From assembly GCF_000452705.1 (NCBI RefSeq), contig NZ_CP007014.1, forward strand, positions 4,527,501 to 4,591,500: 64,000 nt of DNA, written 5' to 3'. This document shows positions 36,251 through 44,894 of this stretch, one piece after another. The position numbers were made by a program, and so were the translations under genes. Position 1 is the first letter of the stretch; every line of letters starts with the position of its first letter. This DNA is from Pseudomonas syringae CC1557. Its GTDB lineage: Bacteria > Pseudomonadota > Gammaproteobacteria > Pseudomonadales > Pseudomonadaceae. The notes beneath the pieces are model-generated. The model saw nothing but the letters and a program-made list of their open reading frames with translations. It was not told where the DNA came from and searched no databases.

Positions 36251-36628
36251 TCAAGACCAAAACTTGCCGAAGGCTTGGCAACGATCTTGTAAAATACTTC
36301 CGTAGTCCTTATATACAGCCACGCCATGTTTGCTATCGAGTACCTGTAGGACTCTATTAACTTCCCCTATTGGCATTACCCTTGCTCTGTTGCTCTTAAA
36401 CAACAGGAGCTGCATAACAATGGAAAACATCGCAAAACCCGCACTCATCGAAACAATCACAACCCACCGGCCTGCGTCACTGGAAAAAATACCACAATCC
36501 CGATCAGGTCGTTTCGGCCAGATCCTCAGCAATGTCGTGACCAAGATGGCCGACAAGCCTACAGAGGCCAAGCCCGCAACACTTAGCAACGGAGCCCAGC
36601 CGCGCTCGACCTTCTTCATGAATAACAT
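36251..36628 (-). CDS. Small membrane protein, unrecognised
   Basis: 125 aa from an ATG at 36628. Two clear hydrophobic segments are present (APLLSVAGLASVGLSAILVT; VIVSMSAGFAMFSIVMQLLL), then a soluble C-terminal tail (VNRVLQVLDSKHGVAVYKDY). No family recognised. AAGG lies just before the start. The 3' side (36130-36250) is very AT-rich. An overlapping plus-strand frame (36330-36845) lacks such structure. The hydrophobic pattern favours the minus strand, but the gene is only moderately supported. Confidence 0.45.
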   Translation of the reverse strand: MLFMKKVERGWAPLLSVAGLASVGLSAILVTTLLRIWPKRPDRDCGIFSSDAGRWVVIVSMSAGFAMFSIVMQLLLFKSNRARVMPIGEVNRVLQVLDSKHGVAVYKDYGSILQDRCQAFGKFWS

Positions 36629-36810
36629 GAGCCTTGAACAGCGCAGATCAGCAATCGAGGACACGGGGTTTCTGCGCAAACTGCAGCGATGGAGCGAATC
36701 GCTGCACCTCGTAATCGTCTACTCGAATGAACCAAGGCGGTTGAGGGGATGCCCAGCGAAATTCACACAACCGCCACATAACCGAAATCTATCCGGCAGA
36801 CACTGCTCTC

Positions 36811-38040
36811 ATGAGCCAGATTCTGCATGTCACCCTTATCACTGAAACGTTCACCCCCGAGATCAACGGCGTTGCCAACACCCTGGGGCGGCTTTGTGAC
36901 GGGTTGCGGTTGCGCGGGCATCGGGTCGAGCTGGTCCGGCCGCGCCAGAATGATGAAACCCATTCGGGAGCAGTCGACGATCTGTTGCTGTGCCGGGGCT
37001 GGCCGATACCGGGCTATCCAGGGTTGCAGTGGGGTCAGTCTTCAATGCACAAGCTGCTGCGTCGTTGGCAGCGGCAGCGGCCAGATGTGCTGTATATCGC
37101 CACCGAGGGCCCACTGGGGCTGTCGGCGTTACGTGCCGCCAGACGGCTGGGCATTGCGGTGATCAGCGGTTTCCACACCAACTTCCCGCAGTACACCCAG
37201 CAATACGGCATGGGCTTCATCACCCGCCTGCTCACTCATTACCTGCGCTGGTTTCATAACCGTTCGCGCATCACGCTGGTGCCGAGTATCAGCCAGAAAA
37301 TGGAGCTGGAGCGGCGCGGCTTCGAACGGATCGAGCTGCTGTCTCGCGGGGTCGACAGCCAGCTGTTCACGCCCGCCAGACGCTCACAGGCGCTGCGCGA
37401 GAGCTGGGGCCTGCAAACGGCGGATACCGGCGTCATTCATGTTGGCAGGCTGGCGCCGGAAAAGAATCTGGGGTTGCTCAAGACGAGCTTCGAGGCCCTT
37501 AAAGAGCGTTACCCTCAGCGCACGCTAAAGCTGATCGTGGTCGGCGACGGACCGCAACGCGACGAACTGGAACGACAAATTCCGGATGCGATTTTTTGCG
37601 GGACGCAAAGGGGCGAGGACTTGGCAACGCATTACGCTTCGTCGGATGTGTTTCTTTTCCCGAGTCTGACTGAAACCTTTGGCAATGTAGTGCTGGAGGC
37701 GCTGGCGTCGGGCCTCGGCGTCGTGGCCTACGACGAAGCGGCGGCCGGGCAGCATATCCGCCACGGCCACAACGGTGCGCTGGCCATGCCGGGTGATGAA
37801 GAGGCCTTCATCGACGCGGCCCGCTGGCTGCTGGAAGACAGCGAGACGTTGCGCCGGGTGCGGCTCAACGCCAGACAGCATGCCAGCCGCCAGGGCTGGA
37901 ATGCGATCATCGATCAGTTCGAGCGACAGCTGCGGGAAGCCAGTCCCAGTGGCAACATCAATCCCAGCAGCCAGATCAAAGAGATCAGGCCAGCCCGCGA
38001 CAAGAAGATCAGACCAGTGTCGTCAGTGCATCTCGACTGA
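36811..38040 (+). CDS. GT4-family glycosyltransferase
   Basis: 409 aa, cytoplasmic or membrane-associated. The N-terminal Rossmann half has TLITETFTPEINGVANTLGR and SGFHTNFPQY. The donor-binding half has HVGRLAPEKNLGLLK, LIVVGDGPQRDELE and FPSLTETFGNVVLEALASGL, with the EX7E element (E-TFGNVVLE). This resembles the MgtA/DgdA-like mannosyl- or glucosyl-lipid transferases related to PimB. The substrate cannot be fixed. The 3' end overlaps the convergent reductase gene by 32 bp. Confidence 0.85.
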   Translation: MSQILHVTLITETFTPEINGVANTLGRLCDGLRLRGHRVELVRPRQNDETHSGAVDDLLLCRGWPIPGYPGLQWGQSSMHKLLRRWQRQRPDVLYIATEGPLGLSALRAARRLGIAVISGFHTNFPQYTQQYGMGFITRLLTHYLRWFHNRSRITLVPSISQKMELERRGFERIELLSRGVDSQLFTPARRSQALRESWGLQTADTGVIHVGRLAPEKNLGLLKTSFEALKERYPQRTLKLIVVGDGPQRDELERQIPDAIFCGTQRGEDLATHYASSDVFLFPSLTETFGNVVLEALASGLGVVAYDEAAAGQHIRHGHNGALAMPGDEEAFIDAARWLLEDSETLRRVRLNARQHASRQGWNAIIDQFERQLREASPSGNINPSSQIKEIRPARDKKIRPVSSVHLD

Positions 38041-39112
38041 ACGGCAGAATCTCCTGCTCGCGACCGTCGCGCACTTTCAACGCCCAGTCCGGATCGACCA
38101 GCAAGGCACGGCCTACTGCGACCAGATCAAACTCCTCGTTGCCCAGCCGTTCCAGCAAATGCTCCAGGCTTGCCGGCTGCGCGATCTTGTCGGTGTTGAC
38201 CATGAATTGCAAAAACTCACCGTCCAGCCCGACACTGCCCACGGTAATGGTCGGCTTGCCGGTCAGCTTGCGTGTCCATCCCGCCAGGTTGAGGTCAGAG
38301 CCTTCGAATTCAGGCTCCCAAAAACGCCGGGTAGAGCAGTGAAAGATATCCACACCTGCGTCGGACAGGGGTTGCAGGAATTCGCCCAAAGCCTCGGGTG
38401 TCTGTACCAGACGTGCGCTGTAATCCTGCTGTTTCCATTGTGAGAAACGGAAGATGATCGGGTAGTCCGGGCCGACTGCGGCGCGCACCGCTTTGATCAG
38501 CTCGATGGCGAACCGGGAACGATTGGCGAGGCTGCCGCCGTATTCGTCATCACGCTGATTGCTGCCTTCCCAGAAAAACTGATCGACCAGATAACCGTGG
38601 GCGCCATGGATCTCGACGCCGTCCATGCCAATCGCCTTGGCATCGACCGCCGCTTGAGCGAAAGCCTGTACGACGTCGTAGATATCCTGCTTGTTCATCC
38701 CCTGCACCAGCACCTGATCGTCCTTGGTCTTTTCCATCGGCCCATACGCCGGCACGCTGCCGTCCGGCTCGGTGCCAAGGCGACGTACAGCCCCCACATG
38801 CCAAAGCTGCGGGACGATCTTGCCGCCCTCGGCATGCACCGCATCGACCACGTTCTTCCAGCCGGCCAGCGGCGCCTCGCCGAAGAACTGCGGCACATTC
38901 GGGTAGCCGTTGGAAGCCTTGTGGTTGACCGTCGTACCTTCGGTCACGATCAGCCCGACACCTGCGGCAGCGCGACGCCGGTAGTACTCGACGACGTTGG
39001 CATTGGGCACGTGCCCCGGCGAGAAAGACCGGGTCATGGGCGCCATGACCACCCGCGACGACAACTCCAGGCTGCCCAGACGAAAGGGTTTGAACAAGGC
39101 TTCTGCCGACAT
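38009..39112 (-). CDS. Old-yellow-enzyme NADH:flavin oxidoreductase
   Basis: 367 aa FMN TIM-barrel enzyme. SSRVVMAPMTRSFSPG near the N-terminus, IVTEGTTVNHKASNGYP, the substrate-binding region GVEIHGAHGYLVDQFFWEGS with NQRDDEYGGSLANRSRFAIE, and VAVGRALLVDPDWALKV are diagnostic. Such enzymes reduce activated alkenes or nitro compounds. I used the ATG at 39112 (MSAEALFKPFRLGSLEL). Monocistronic by position. Confidence 0.92.
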   Translation of the reverse strand: MSAEALFKPFRLGSLELSSRVVMAPMTRSFSPGHVPNANVVEYYRRRAAAGVGLIVTEGTTVNHKASNGYPNVPQFFGEAPLAGWKNVVDAVHAEGGKIVPQLWHVGAVRRLGTEPDGSVPAYGPMEKTKDDQVLVQGMNKQDIYDVVQAFAQAAVDAKAIGMDGVEIHGAHGYLVDQFFWEGSNQRDDEYGGSLANRSRFAIELIKAVRAAVGPDYPIIFRFSQWKQQDYSARLVQTPEALGEFLQPLSDAGVDIFHCSTRRFWEPEFEGSDLNLAGWTRKLTGKPTITVGSVGLDGEFLQFMVNTDKIAQPASLEHLLERLGNEEFDLVAVGRALLVDPDWALKVRDGREQEILPFSRDALTTLV

Positions 39113-39273
39113 GCGGAACTCCGGGGGGGTCAATAGTCAAGGGCACCAGATCAGGGCGCAGAATATCGCTGGGCGCCAGCAGTGGCCCAGTACTATTGAT
39201 TTAACTGATTTAACTCGAGAAGCCGCAAATGCGGCAGTCAGCCGGGCGAGCAATTGCTGTCCCGGCAAAGCGA

Positions 39274-39762
39274 TCAGCTTTGCGCCAATGCCTTTTCAAT
39301 CGCCAGGATGACTGCCGGGTCGTCGGGTGTGGTGCGCGGCGAGAAACGGGCGCTCACGCCACCGTTCTTGCCCACCAGAAACTTTTCGAAATTCCAGGTG
39401 ATGTCACCCGGATACTCGGCCCCTTCGCCAGCCAGCAGGCGATACAGTGAATGCCGGTTCGGACCGTTGACGTCGAGCTTTTCACCCAGCGGAAAGGTCA
39501 CTCCGTAATTGAGTTCGCAAAATTCTGCGATCTCTTTTTCGGTGCCTGGCTCTTGCCCGGCAAACTGGTTGCAAGGCAGACCCAACACGACCAGACCTTT
39601 GTCCTTGTACTGCTGATACAGGTTTTCAAGCGCTGCATATTGCGGCGTCAGCCCGCATTTGGAGGCAACGTTGACCACCAGAACGACTTTGGCTTTATAG
39701 GCCGCCAGCGGCAGCTCCTGACCATCCAGCGCTTTCAGTGTGATGGTGTGAAAAGCACTCAT
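39274..39762 (-). CDS. Glutathione peroxidase (cysteine type)
   Basis: 162 aa. The catalytic centre is NVASKCGLTPQY with C36 in place of selenocysteine. LGLPCNQFAGQEPGTEKEI carries the catalytic Gln and the possible resolving Cys, and ITWNFEKFLVGKNG holds the conserved Trp/Asn. It reduces peroxides, in bacteria usually with thioredoxin rather than glutathione. I used the ATG at 39762 (MSAFHTITLK). It is a single-gene unit between OYE and slyD. Confidence 0.93.
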   Translation of the reverse strand: MSAFHTITLKALDGQELPLAAYKAKVVLVVNVASKCGLTPQYAALENLYQQYKDKGLVVLGLPCNQFAGQEPGTEKEIAEFCELNYGVTFPLGEKLDVNGPNRHSLYRLLAGEGAEYPGDITWNFEKFLVGKNGGVSARFSPRTTPDDPAVILAIEKALAQS

Positions 39763-39894
39763 GAAACCCCCAATTTGTTGCAAATTGCCCTGATTCATAA
39801 CCTGAAAAGGCACCCTGACCGAACGCGTAACGAGGATCGTTATCGCGAAACGGTCAGGGCGCCTTTATCAGCGACCTGAGCCTGTCAGCACTGA

Positions 39895-40380
39895 TCAGTG
39901 TTGATGACCGCCTTCACCGTGAACGTGGCCGTGAGCCAATTCTTCTTCACTGGCGTCACGGATGGCAACGACCTTTACATCGAAGTTCAGGCGCTGACCC
40001 GCGAGCGGGTGGTTACCGTCAACGGTGACGTCATCGCCATCCAGATCGCGGATGGTAACGATCTGCATGCCGCCATCAGGACCCGAGGCGTGGAACTGCA
40101 TGCCGACTTCGAGTTTGTCGACACCTTCGAACATGCTGGCGCTCAAGGTGCTGACCAGCTCGGCGGAGTATTCGCCGTAGGCATCTTCCGGCTCGACAGC
40201 GACTTTCAGCTCGTCACCGACGTCCTTGCCTTCCAGTGCCTTTTCCAGGCCCGGGATGATGTTGCCTGCACCTTGCAGGTAAACCAGCGGCGCACCACCG
40301 GCAGAACTGTCGATGACCTCACCAGCGTCGTTGGTCAGGGTATAGTCAATGGAGACAGCCTTATTGGCGGCGATCGGCAT
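39895..40380 (-). CDS. slyD: FKBP-type peptidyl-prolyl isomerase SlyD
   Basis: 161 aa. FKBP domain with inserted IF flap (VSIDYTLTNDAGEVIDSS, YLQGAGNIIPGLEKALEGKD, DVTVDGNHPLAGQRLNFDV). The short C-terminal tail AHGHVHGEGGHQH is His-rich and likely binds nickel, as in SlyD, but lacks the long Cys-rich tail of E. coli. I used the ATG at 40380; its 5' end overlaps the divergent DUF3565 gene's likely start. Confidence 0.9.
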   Translation of the reverse strand: MPIAANKAVSIDYTLTNDAGEVIDSSAGGAPLVYLQGAGNIIPGLEKALEGKDVGDELKVAVEPEDAYGEYSAELVSTLSASMFEGVDKLEVGMQFHASGPDGGMQIVTIRDLDGDDVTVDGNHPLAGQRLNFDVKVVAIRDASEEELAHGHVHGEGGHQH

Positions 40381-40699
40381 GGGGACAAGACCTTTGCTTA
40401 AGATTGAAGAACGAACAAGTCTAACCAAGCCATCGCCCGAAAGCGAACGCAACTCTGACGGACGGCCCGGATTGAAAGGTTCAACTGTTATCGATTTGAG
40501 ACAGGACGAGCAGGGACACTGGTTTGCGCGACTGTCCTGCGGCCACACCCAACACCTGCGCCACCAGCCGCCATGGCAGTCGCGTGCCTGGGTACTGGAC
40601 CCTGTAAAGCGTCAACAGATGACAGGTCAGCCGTTTTGTTGCGGCTGGTGTGCGAATGGCGCAGATAACGATAATCTTGCCGGTGAGAAGTCGCGCTAG
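40379..40699 (+). CDS. DUF3565-domain protein
   Basis: About 106 aa from the ATG at 40379; the start is uncertain (TTG at 40394 or ATG at 40349 also possible). The core VIDLRQDEQGHWFARLSCGH, TQHLRHQPPWQSRAWV and a C-terminal CCGWC pair is the DUF3565 family. Its conserved Cys/His residues suggest metal binding. Function is unknown to me. Confidence 0.7.
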   Translation: MGTRPLLKIEERTSLTKPSPESERNSDGRPGLKGSTVIDLRQDEQGHWFARLSCGHTQHLRHQPPWQSRAWVLDPVKRQQMTGQPFCCGWCANGADNDNLAGEKSR

Positions 40700-40776
40700 A
40701 CGATTTCCGGACTTTTTTGGTCAACCGCTGTTCCCTATGCGCTGCGACCCTTGCACTGCTCAATCGAGAAGCCCGT

Positions 40777-42867
40777 ATGCAGACGTTTTTTATTGCCCCC
40801 ACGGATTTTGGTGTGGGGTTGACCTCCATCAGCCTGGGCCTGGTGCGCACCCTGGAGCGCGCGGGCTTGAAGGTGGGCTTTTTCAAGCCGATCGCCCAGC
40901 CGCATCCCGGCGATCTCGGCCCTGAGCGTTCGACCGAACTGATGGCCCGTACCCACGGCCTCAAACCTCCCAAACCGCTAGGACTGGCGCACGTCGAGCG
41001 CATGCTGGGCGACGGTCAGCTGGACGAGCTGCTCGAAGAAATCATCAGCCTTTATCAGCAGGCTGCCGTCGGCAAGGATGTGCTGGTGGTCGAAGGCATG
41101 GTGCCGACCCGTACCGCGAGTTATGCCGCACGGGTCAATCTGCATCTGGCCAAGAGCCTGGATGCCGAGGTCATTCTGGTCTCGGCGCCGGAAAACGAAG
41201 TGCTGACCGAGCTGTCGGGAAGGGTCGAGTTGCAGGCTCAACTGTTCGGCGGGCCGAAAGACCCGAAGGTGCTGGGCGTGATTCTCAACAAGGTGCGTAC
41301 CGACGAGAGCATGGAAGTCTTTGCTGCGCGCCTTAAAGAGCATTCGCCGCTGCTGCGCAATGGTGATTTTCGATTGCTGGGCTGTATTCCCTATCGCGCC
41401 GAACTCAACGCGCCGCGCACCCGCGATGTGGCTGAACTGCTGGGCGCACAGGTACTGAATGCGGGCGACTACGATCAGCGCCGCATGTCCAGAATCATCA
41501 TCTGTGCGCGCACCGTGCTGAATACCGTTCCGCTGCTCAAGCCCGGTGTGCTGGTCGTCACGCCAGGCGACCGTGACGACATCATCCTCGCGGTGAGCCT
41601 GGCGGCGATCAACGGCGTGCCATTGGCGGGCTTGCTGCTGACCAGCGACAGCGTGCCTGATCCGCGCATCATGGAACTGTGCCGAGGCGCATTGCAGGCT
41701 GGCCTGCCCGTGCTGTCGGTCAGCACTGGTTCCTACGACACGGCAAACCGCCTCAATCAGTTGAACAAGGAAATCCCCATTGATGACCGCGAGCGTGCGG
41801 AAATCATTACCGATTTCGTTGCCAGCCATCTGGACGCCAACTGGCTGCACCAACGCTGCGGCACACCGCGCGAACTGCGCCTGTCGCCTGCGGTGTTCCG
41901 TTACCAGTTGATCCAGCGCGCACAGGCGGCCAATAAACGCATCGTCCTGCCAGAGGGCAACGAACCGTTGACCATTCAGGCGGCGGCGATCTGTCAGGCA
42001 CGTGGCATTGCTCGTTGCGTATTGCTGGCGCGGCCCGAAGAAGTGCAGGCCGTTGCTCAGGCACATGGCATCGAGCTGCCGCCGGGGCTGGAGATTCTCG
42101 ACCCTGAAGTGATTCGCGAGCGTTACGTCACGCCCATGGTCGAACTGCGCAAGAACAAGAGCCTGAATGCGCCAATGGCCGAGCAGCAGCTCGAAGACCC
42201 GGTGGTGATCGGCACGATGATGCTGGCACTGGACGAGGTGGACGGGCTGGTGTCGGGCGTCGTTCACTCGACGGCCAATACCATTCGCCCGGCCCTGCAA
42301 CTGATCAAGACCGCGCCGGGCTGCACGCTGGTGTCTTCGGTGTTCTTCATGCTGTTTCCCGAGCAGGTGCTGATGTACGGCGACTGCATCATGAACCCGC
42401 ACCCGAGCGCCAGCGAGCTGTCCGAAATTGCCTTGCAAAGTGCCGATTCGGCGACCGCGTTCGGCATCTCGCCCCGGGTGGCGATGATCAGCTATTCCAG
42501 TGGCAATTCGGCCAGTGGCGAAGAAGTCGAGAAAGTCCGAGAAGCCACGCAACTGGCTCAGGAAGCGCGGCGCGATCTACTGATCGACGGACCGCTGCAG
42601 TATGATGCCGCCGCCAACGAGCAGGTTGCCCGGCAACTTGCTCCGGACAGCCCGGTGGCGGGACGCGCTAACGTGTTTGTGTTCCCGGACCTGAACACTG
42701 GCAACACCACCTACAAAGCGGTGCAACGCAGTGCCGACTGCGTGAGCCTGGGCCCTATGCTGCAAGGCCTGCGCAAGCCGGTGAATGATTTGCCGCGTGG
42801 TGCTCAGGTCGATGACATCGTCTACACGATTGCGCTGACGGCCATTCAGGCAGACACGTTGCCATGA
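40777..42867 (+). CDS. pta: Phosphate acetyltransferase (long type)
   Basis: 696 aa. The N-terminal P-loop/BioD-like domain starts at MQTFFIAPTDFGVGLTSISL, a DRTGG domain lies in the middle (VLVVTPGDRDDIILAVSLAA), and the C-terminal PTA_PTB catalytic domain has ANKRIVLPEGNEPLTIQAAA, HSTANTIRPALQLIKTAPG and NVFVFPDLNTGNTTYKAVQR. It converts acetyl-CoA and phosphate to acetyl phosphate. I used the ATG at 40777 with GAGAAG upstream. An ackA partner is not in the window. Confidence 0.94.
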   Translation: MQTFFIAPTDFGVGLTSISLGLVRTLERAGLKVGFFKPIAQPHPGDLGPERSTELMARTHGLKPPKPLGLAHVERMLGDGQLDELLEEIISLYQQAAVGKDVLVVEGMVPTRTASYAARVNLHLAKSLDAEVILVSAPENEVLTELSGRVELQAQLFGGPKDPKVLGVILNKVRTDESMEVFAARLKEHSPLLRNGDFRLLGCIPYRAELNAPRTRDVAELLGAQVLNAGDYDQRRMSRIIICARTVLNTVPLLKPGVLVVTPGDRDDIILAVSLAAINGVPLAGLLLTSDSVPDPRIMELCRGALQAGLPVLSVSTGSYDTANRLNQLNKEIPIDDRERAEIITDFVASHLDANWLHQRCGTPRELRLSPAVFRYQLIQRAQAANKRIVLPEGNEPLTIQAAAICQARGIARCVLLARPEEVQAVAQAHGIELPPGLEILDPEVIRERYVTPMVELRKNKSLNAPMAEQQLEDPVVIGTMMLALDEVDGLVSGVVHSTANTIRPALQLIKTAPGCTLVSSVFFMLFPEQVLMYGDCIMNPHPSASELSEIALQSADSATAFGISPRVAMISYSSGNSASGEEVEKVREATQLAQEARRDLLIDGPLQYDAAANEQVARQLAPDSPVAGRANVFVFPDLNTGNTTYKAVQRSADCVSLGPMLQGLRKPVNDLPRGAQVDDIVYTIALTAIQADTLP

Positions 42868-42898
42868 TCCCTGTGTCTTCCTGACCCAAACTTACCGT

Positions 42899-42918
42899 GC
42901 CGCAGGTCAGCCTGCGGC
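42899..42918 (+). terminator. Hairpin after pta
   Basis: GCCGCAGG and CCTGCGGC form a perfect 8-bp stem around TCAG in the pta-acyltransferase gap. No T tract. Confidence 0.4.
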
Positions 42919-42947
42919 ATCCGATCACTTCCGGAGCCATCTCTTTC

Positions 42948-43871
42948 ATGGATTTCCTGCCTGCCCCACTGCGTGGCGTCATCGCTTCACTGCTGTTGGC
43001 GCTGAACACCATCGTCTGTTGCACGGTGCTGTTCGCGGTCACGATCCTCAAGATCTGCCTGCCCTTCTCCGCTGCGCAGCGCTTCACCGACTGGCTGATG
43101 AGCCACATCCATGAAACCTGGATCGGTAACAACAATGCCTGGATAAGGCTGCTCTGCAATACTCGCTGGCACCTGAGCGGTCTTGAAGGGCTGGACTACA
43201 AACACTCGTATCTGGTGACCAGCAATCACCAGAGCTGGGTCGACATCATGGTGTTGCAGTACGTGCTCAACCGGCGCATTCGTCCGCTGAAGTTCTTCCT
43301 CAAACAGGAACTGATCTGGGTCCCGGTGATTGGTCTGGCATGGTGGGCGTTGGGCTTCCCGTTCATGAAGCGCTACTCCAAGGCCTATCTGGCGAAACAC
43401 CCGGAGAAGAAAGGCAAAGACCTGGAAACCACCCGACGTACCTGCGCAAAGTTTCGCCACAACCCGGTAGGGATTTTCAACTTTGCCGAGGGCACTCGAT
43501 TTACAGCCGGCAAACACGCCCAACAGCAGTCGCCCTTCCGCCACTTGCTGAAGCCGAAGGCTGGCGGCATCGCCTTTGTTCTCGACGCGATGGGTGAACA
43601 GCTGGAGTCGATCATCAACGTGACCATTCATTACCCTGGCGGGCAACCCGGCTACTGGGACCTGCTGTGTGGCAACGTGAAGGAAGTGGTTGCCCACTTC
43701 GAAGAGATCAAAATCCCGCAGCAGTTTCTCGGCAAAAATTACGACCAGGACGGCGAGTACCGTCTGGAATTCCAGCAGTGGATCAACACACTATGGGAAG
43801 AGAAAGACCGGCTGCTGGACAGCCTGCATGAGCAGTATCCGGGACGGCGAGACGAGCGTGAGGCACGGTAA
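42948..43871 (+). CDS. PlsC-like lysophospholipid acyltransferase (YihG-type)
   Basis: 307 aa with an N-terminal membrane segment (VIASLLLALNTIVCCTVLFA). The HX4D motif is in NHQSWVDIMVLQ, block II is near FFLKQELIWVPVIG, block III is FNFAEGTRFTAGKH, and a Pro-containing block lies near LLKPKAGGIAFVL. It transfers an acyl chain to a lysophospholipid on the inner membrane. I used the ATG at 42948; an earlier GTG at 42897 gives unrelated residues. Confidence 0.88.
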   Translation: MDFLPAPLRGVIASLLLALNTIVCCTVLFAVTILKICLPFSAAQRFTDWLMSHIHETWIGNNNAWIRLLCNTRWHLSGLEGLDYKHSYLVTSNHQSWVDIMVLQYVLNRRIRPLKFFLKQELIWVPVIGLAWWALGFPFMKRYSKAYLAKHPEKKGKDLETTRRTCAKFRHNPVGIFNFAEGTRFTAGKHAQQQSPFRHLLKPKAGGIAFVLDAMGEQLESIINVTIHYPGGQPGYWDLLCGNVKEVVAHFEEIKIPQQFLGKNYDQDGEYRLEFQQWINTLWEEKDRLLDSLHEQYPGRRDEREAR

Positions 43872-43882
43872 AATATCAACCG

Positions 43883-44042
43883 TCGTGCGACGCTACGCGT
43901 CGGCATGCCGTTCTGGACGCTCCGCGTCCTGTTTGCGACGCAGAGCGTCGCGAACTGCATTCCCACGCTGGAGTGAGGAACGAGAATCCCGACTATCGTG
44001 CGACGCTCCGCGTCGACATGCCATTCCGGACGCTCTGCGTCC
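43883..44042. repeat. Three-copy REP-like cluster
   Basis: Copies at 43883-43929 (+), 43935-43984 (inverted) and 43996-44042 (+) share a GCGACGCTCYGCGTCG-type palindrome, an ATGCCRTTC core and a second GGACGCTCYGCGTCC palindrome. The two direct copies differ at only a few bases. Same family as the fec repeats. They fill the gap between the convergent acyltransferase and OmpA-lipoprotein genes. Confidence 0.8.
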
Positions 44043-44069
44043 GACATTAGCCGAGCGGAGCGGCGCTGT

Positions 44070-44759
44070 TTAGTACTGCTGACCCGGAATAGGCTTGAGA
44101 TTGACTTCTACGCGGCGGTTCTGGGCGCGGCCGTTGACGTCGGCGTTGCTGGCGATAGGCTGGTCGGGACCTGCGCCACGGACTGACAGGTGTGATTGAT
44201 CGACGCCTTGCGAGGTCAGGTAAGTCGCGACACTCTGGGCGCGCTGCTGCGACAGGTCCATGTTGTGCTGGCGGCTGCCGGTGCTGTCGGTGTAACCGAC
44301 GATTTCAATGTTGTTCTGGTTGAACTGCTTGAGCGAGCTGGCGAGGTTGTTGAGCGGCGAATAGAAGCTGCTGGCAATCGCCGAAGAGTCCGTCGCGAAG
44401 GTGATGTTGCCCGGCATGATCAGTTTGATCTGGTCGCCCTGACGCTGCACCTCGACACCCGTGTTGGCCATGCTCGCACGCAACGCAGCTTCCTGCTTGT
44501 CCGCGTAGTAGCCGTAACCCGCCGACGCAGCACCGGCAACAGCAGCACCAATCAAGGCGCCCTTGCCACGGTGATTGTGATCGATGGCTGCGCCTGCTAC
44601 GGCACCGGCCAGTGCGCCGAGCCCGCCGTACTTGGCCGTTTTGCTCATGCCTCCGGAGCTTTGCGCCTGGCCTTGATTGTCATAAGGGTTGGGTGTCGCG
44701 CAGCCCGACAGCACGGCTACGGCAGCGGCGACAATGATCAAACGACGCGAGGTAAACAT
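44070..44759 (-). CDS. OmpA-family lipoprotein (YiaD-like)
   Basis: 229 aa. Lipoprotein signal with lipobox LSGC (Cys20). A Gly-rich segment (KYGGLGALAGAVAGAAIDHN, GALIGAAVAGAASAGYGYYA) resembles glycine-zipper YiaD/YMGG domains. The C-terminal OmpA domain carries the peptidoglycan-binding pattern: IVGYTDSTGSRQHNMDLSQQ, RAQSVATYLTSQGV and NGRAQNRRVEVNL. It links the outer membrane to peptidoglycan. Confidence 0.9.
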   Translation of the reverse strand: MFTSRRLIIVAAAVAVLSGCATPNPYDNQGQAQSSGGMSKTAKYGGLGALAGAVAGAAIDHNHRGKGALIGAAVAGAASAGYGYYADKQEAALRASMANTGVEVQRQGDQIKLIMPGNITFATDSSAIASSFYSPLNNLASSLKQFNQNNIEIVGYTDSTGSRQHNMDLSQQRAQSVATYLTSQGVDQSHLSVRGAGPDQPIASNADVNGRAQNRRVEVNLKPIPGQQY

Positions 44760-44894
44760 TCAGGAGCTCCTGGTTTTGACGGACGAACGCTAATAACCGG
44801 ATTAGAGCATGCCCCTCGTCAAAAATTCCTTAACCCCGGCTGAACCGCCCGTATTACGGCGTTCTGGGTTATCACGACACTCCCTGAAACCCGC

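Noticed and set aside
36330..36845. Plus-strand frame overlapping the small membrane protein and the GT4 start
   Set aside because: No motif or ribosome site, and the minus frame has clear membrane helices.
39274..39762. Selenocysteine in glutathione peroxidase
   Set aside because: The codon at the active site encodes Cys (ASKCG), and no in-frame TGA occurs.
40978..42552. 524-codon open frame on the minus strand
   Set aside because: Antisense to pta, which has all expected domains; the shadow protein is His/Gln/Arg-rich without motifs.
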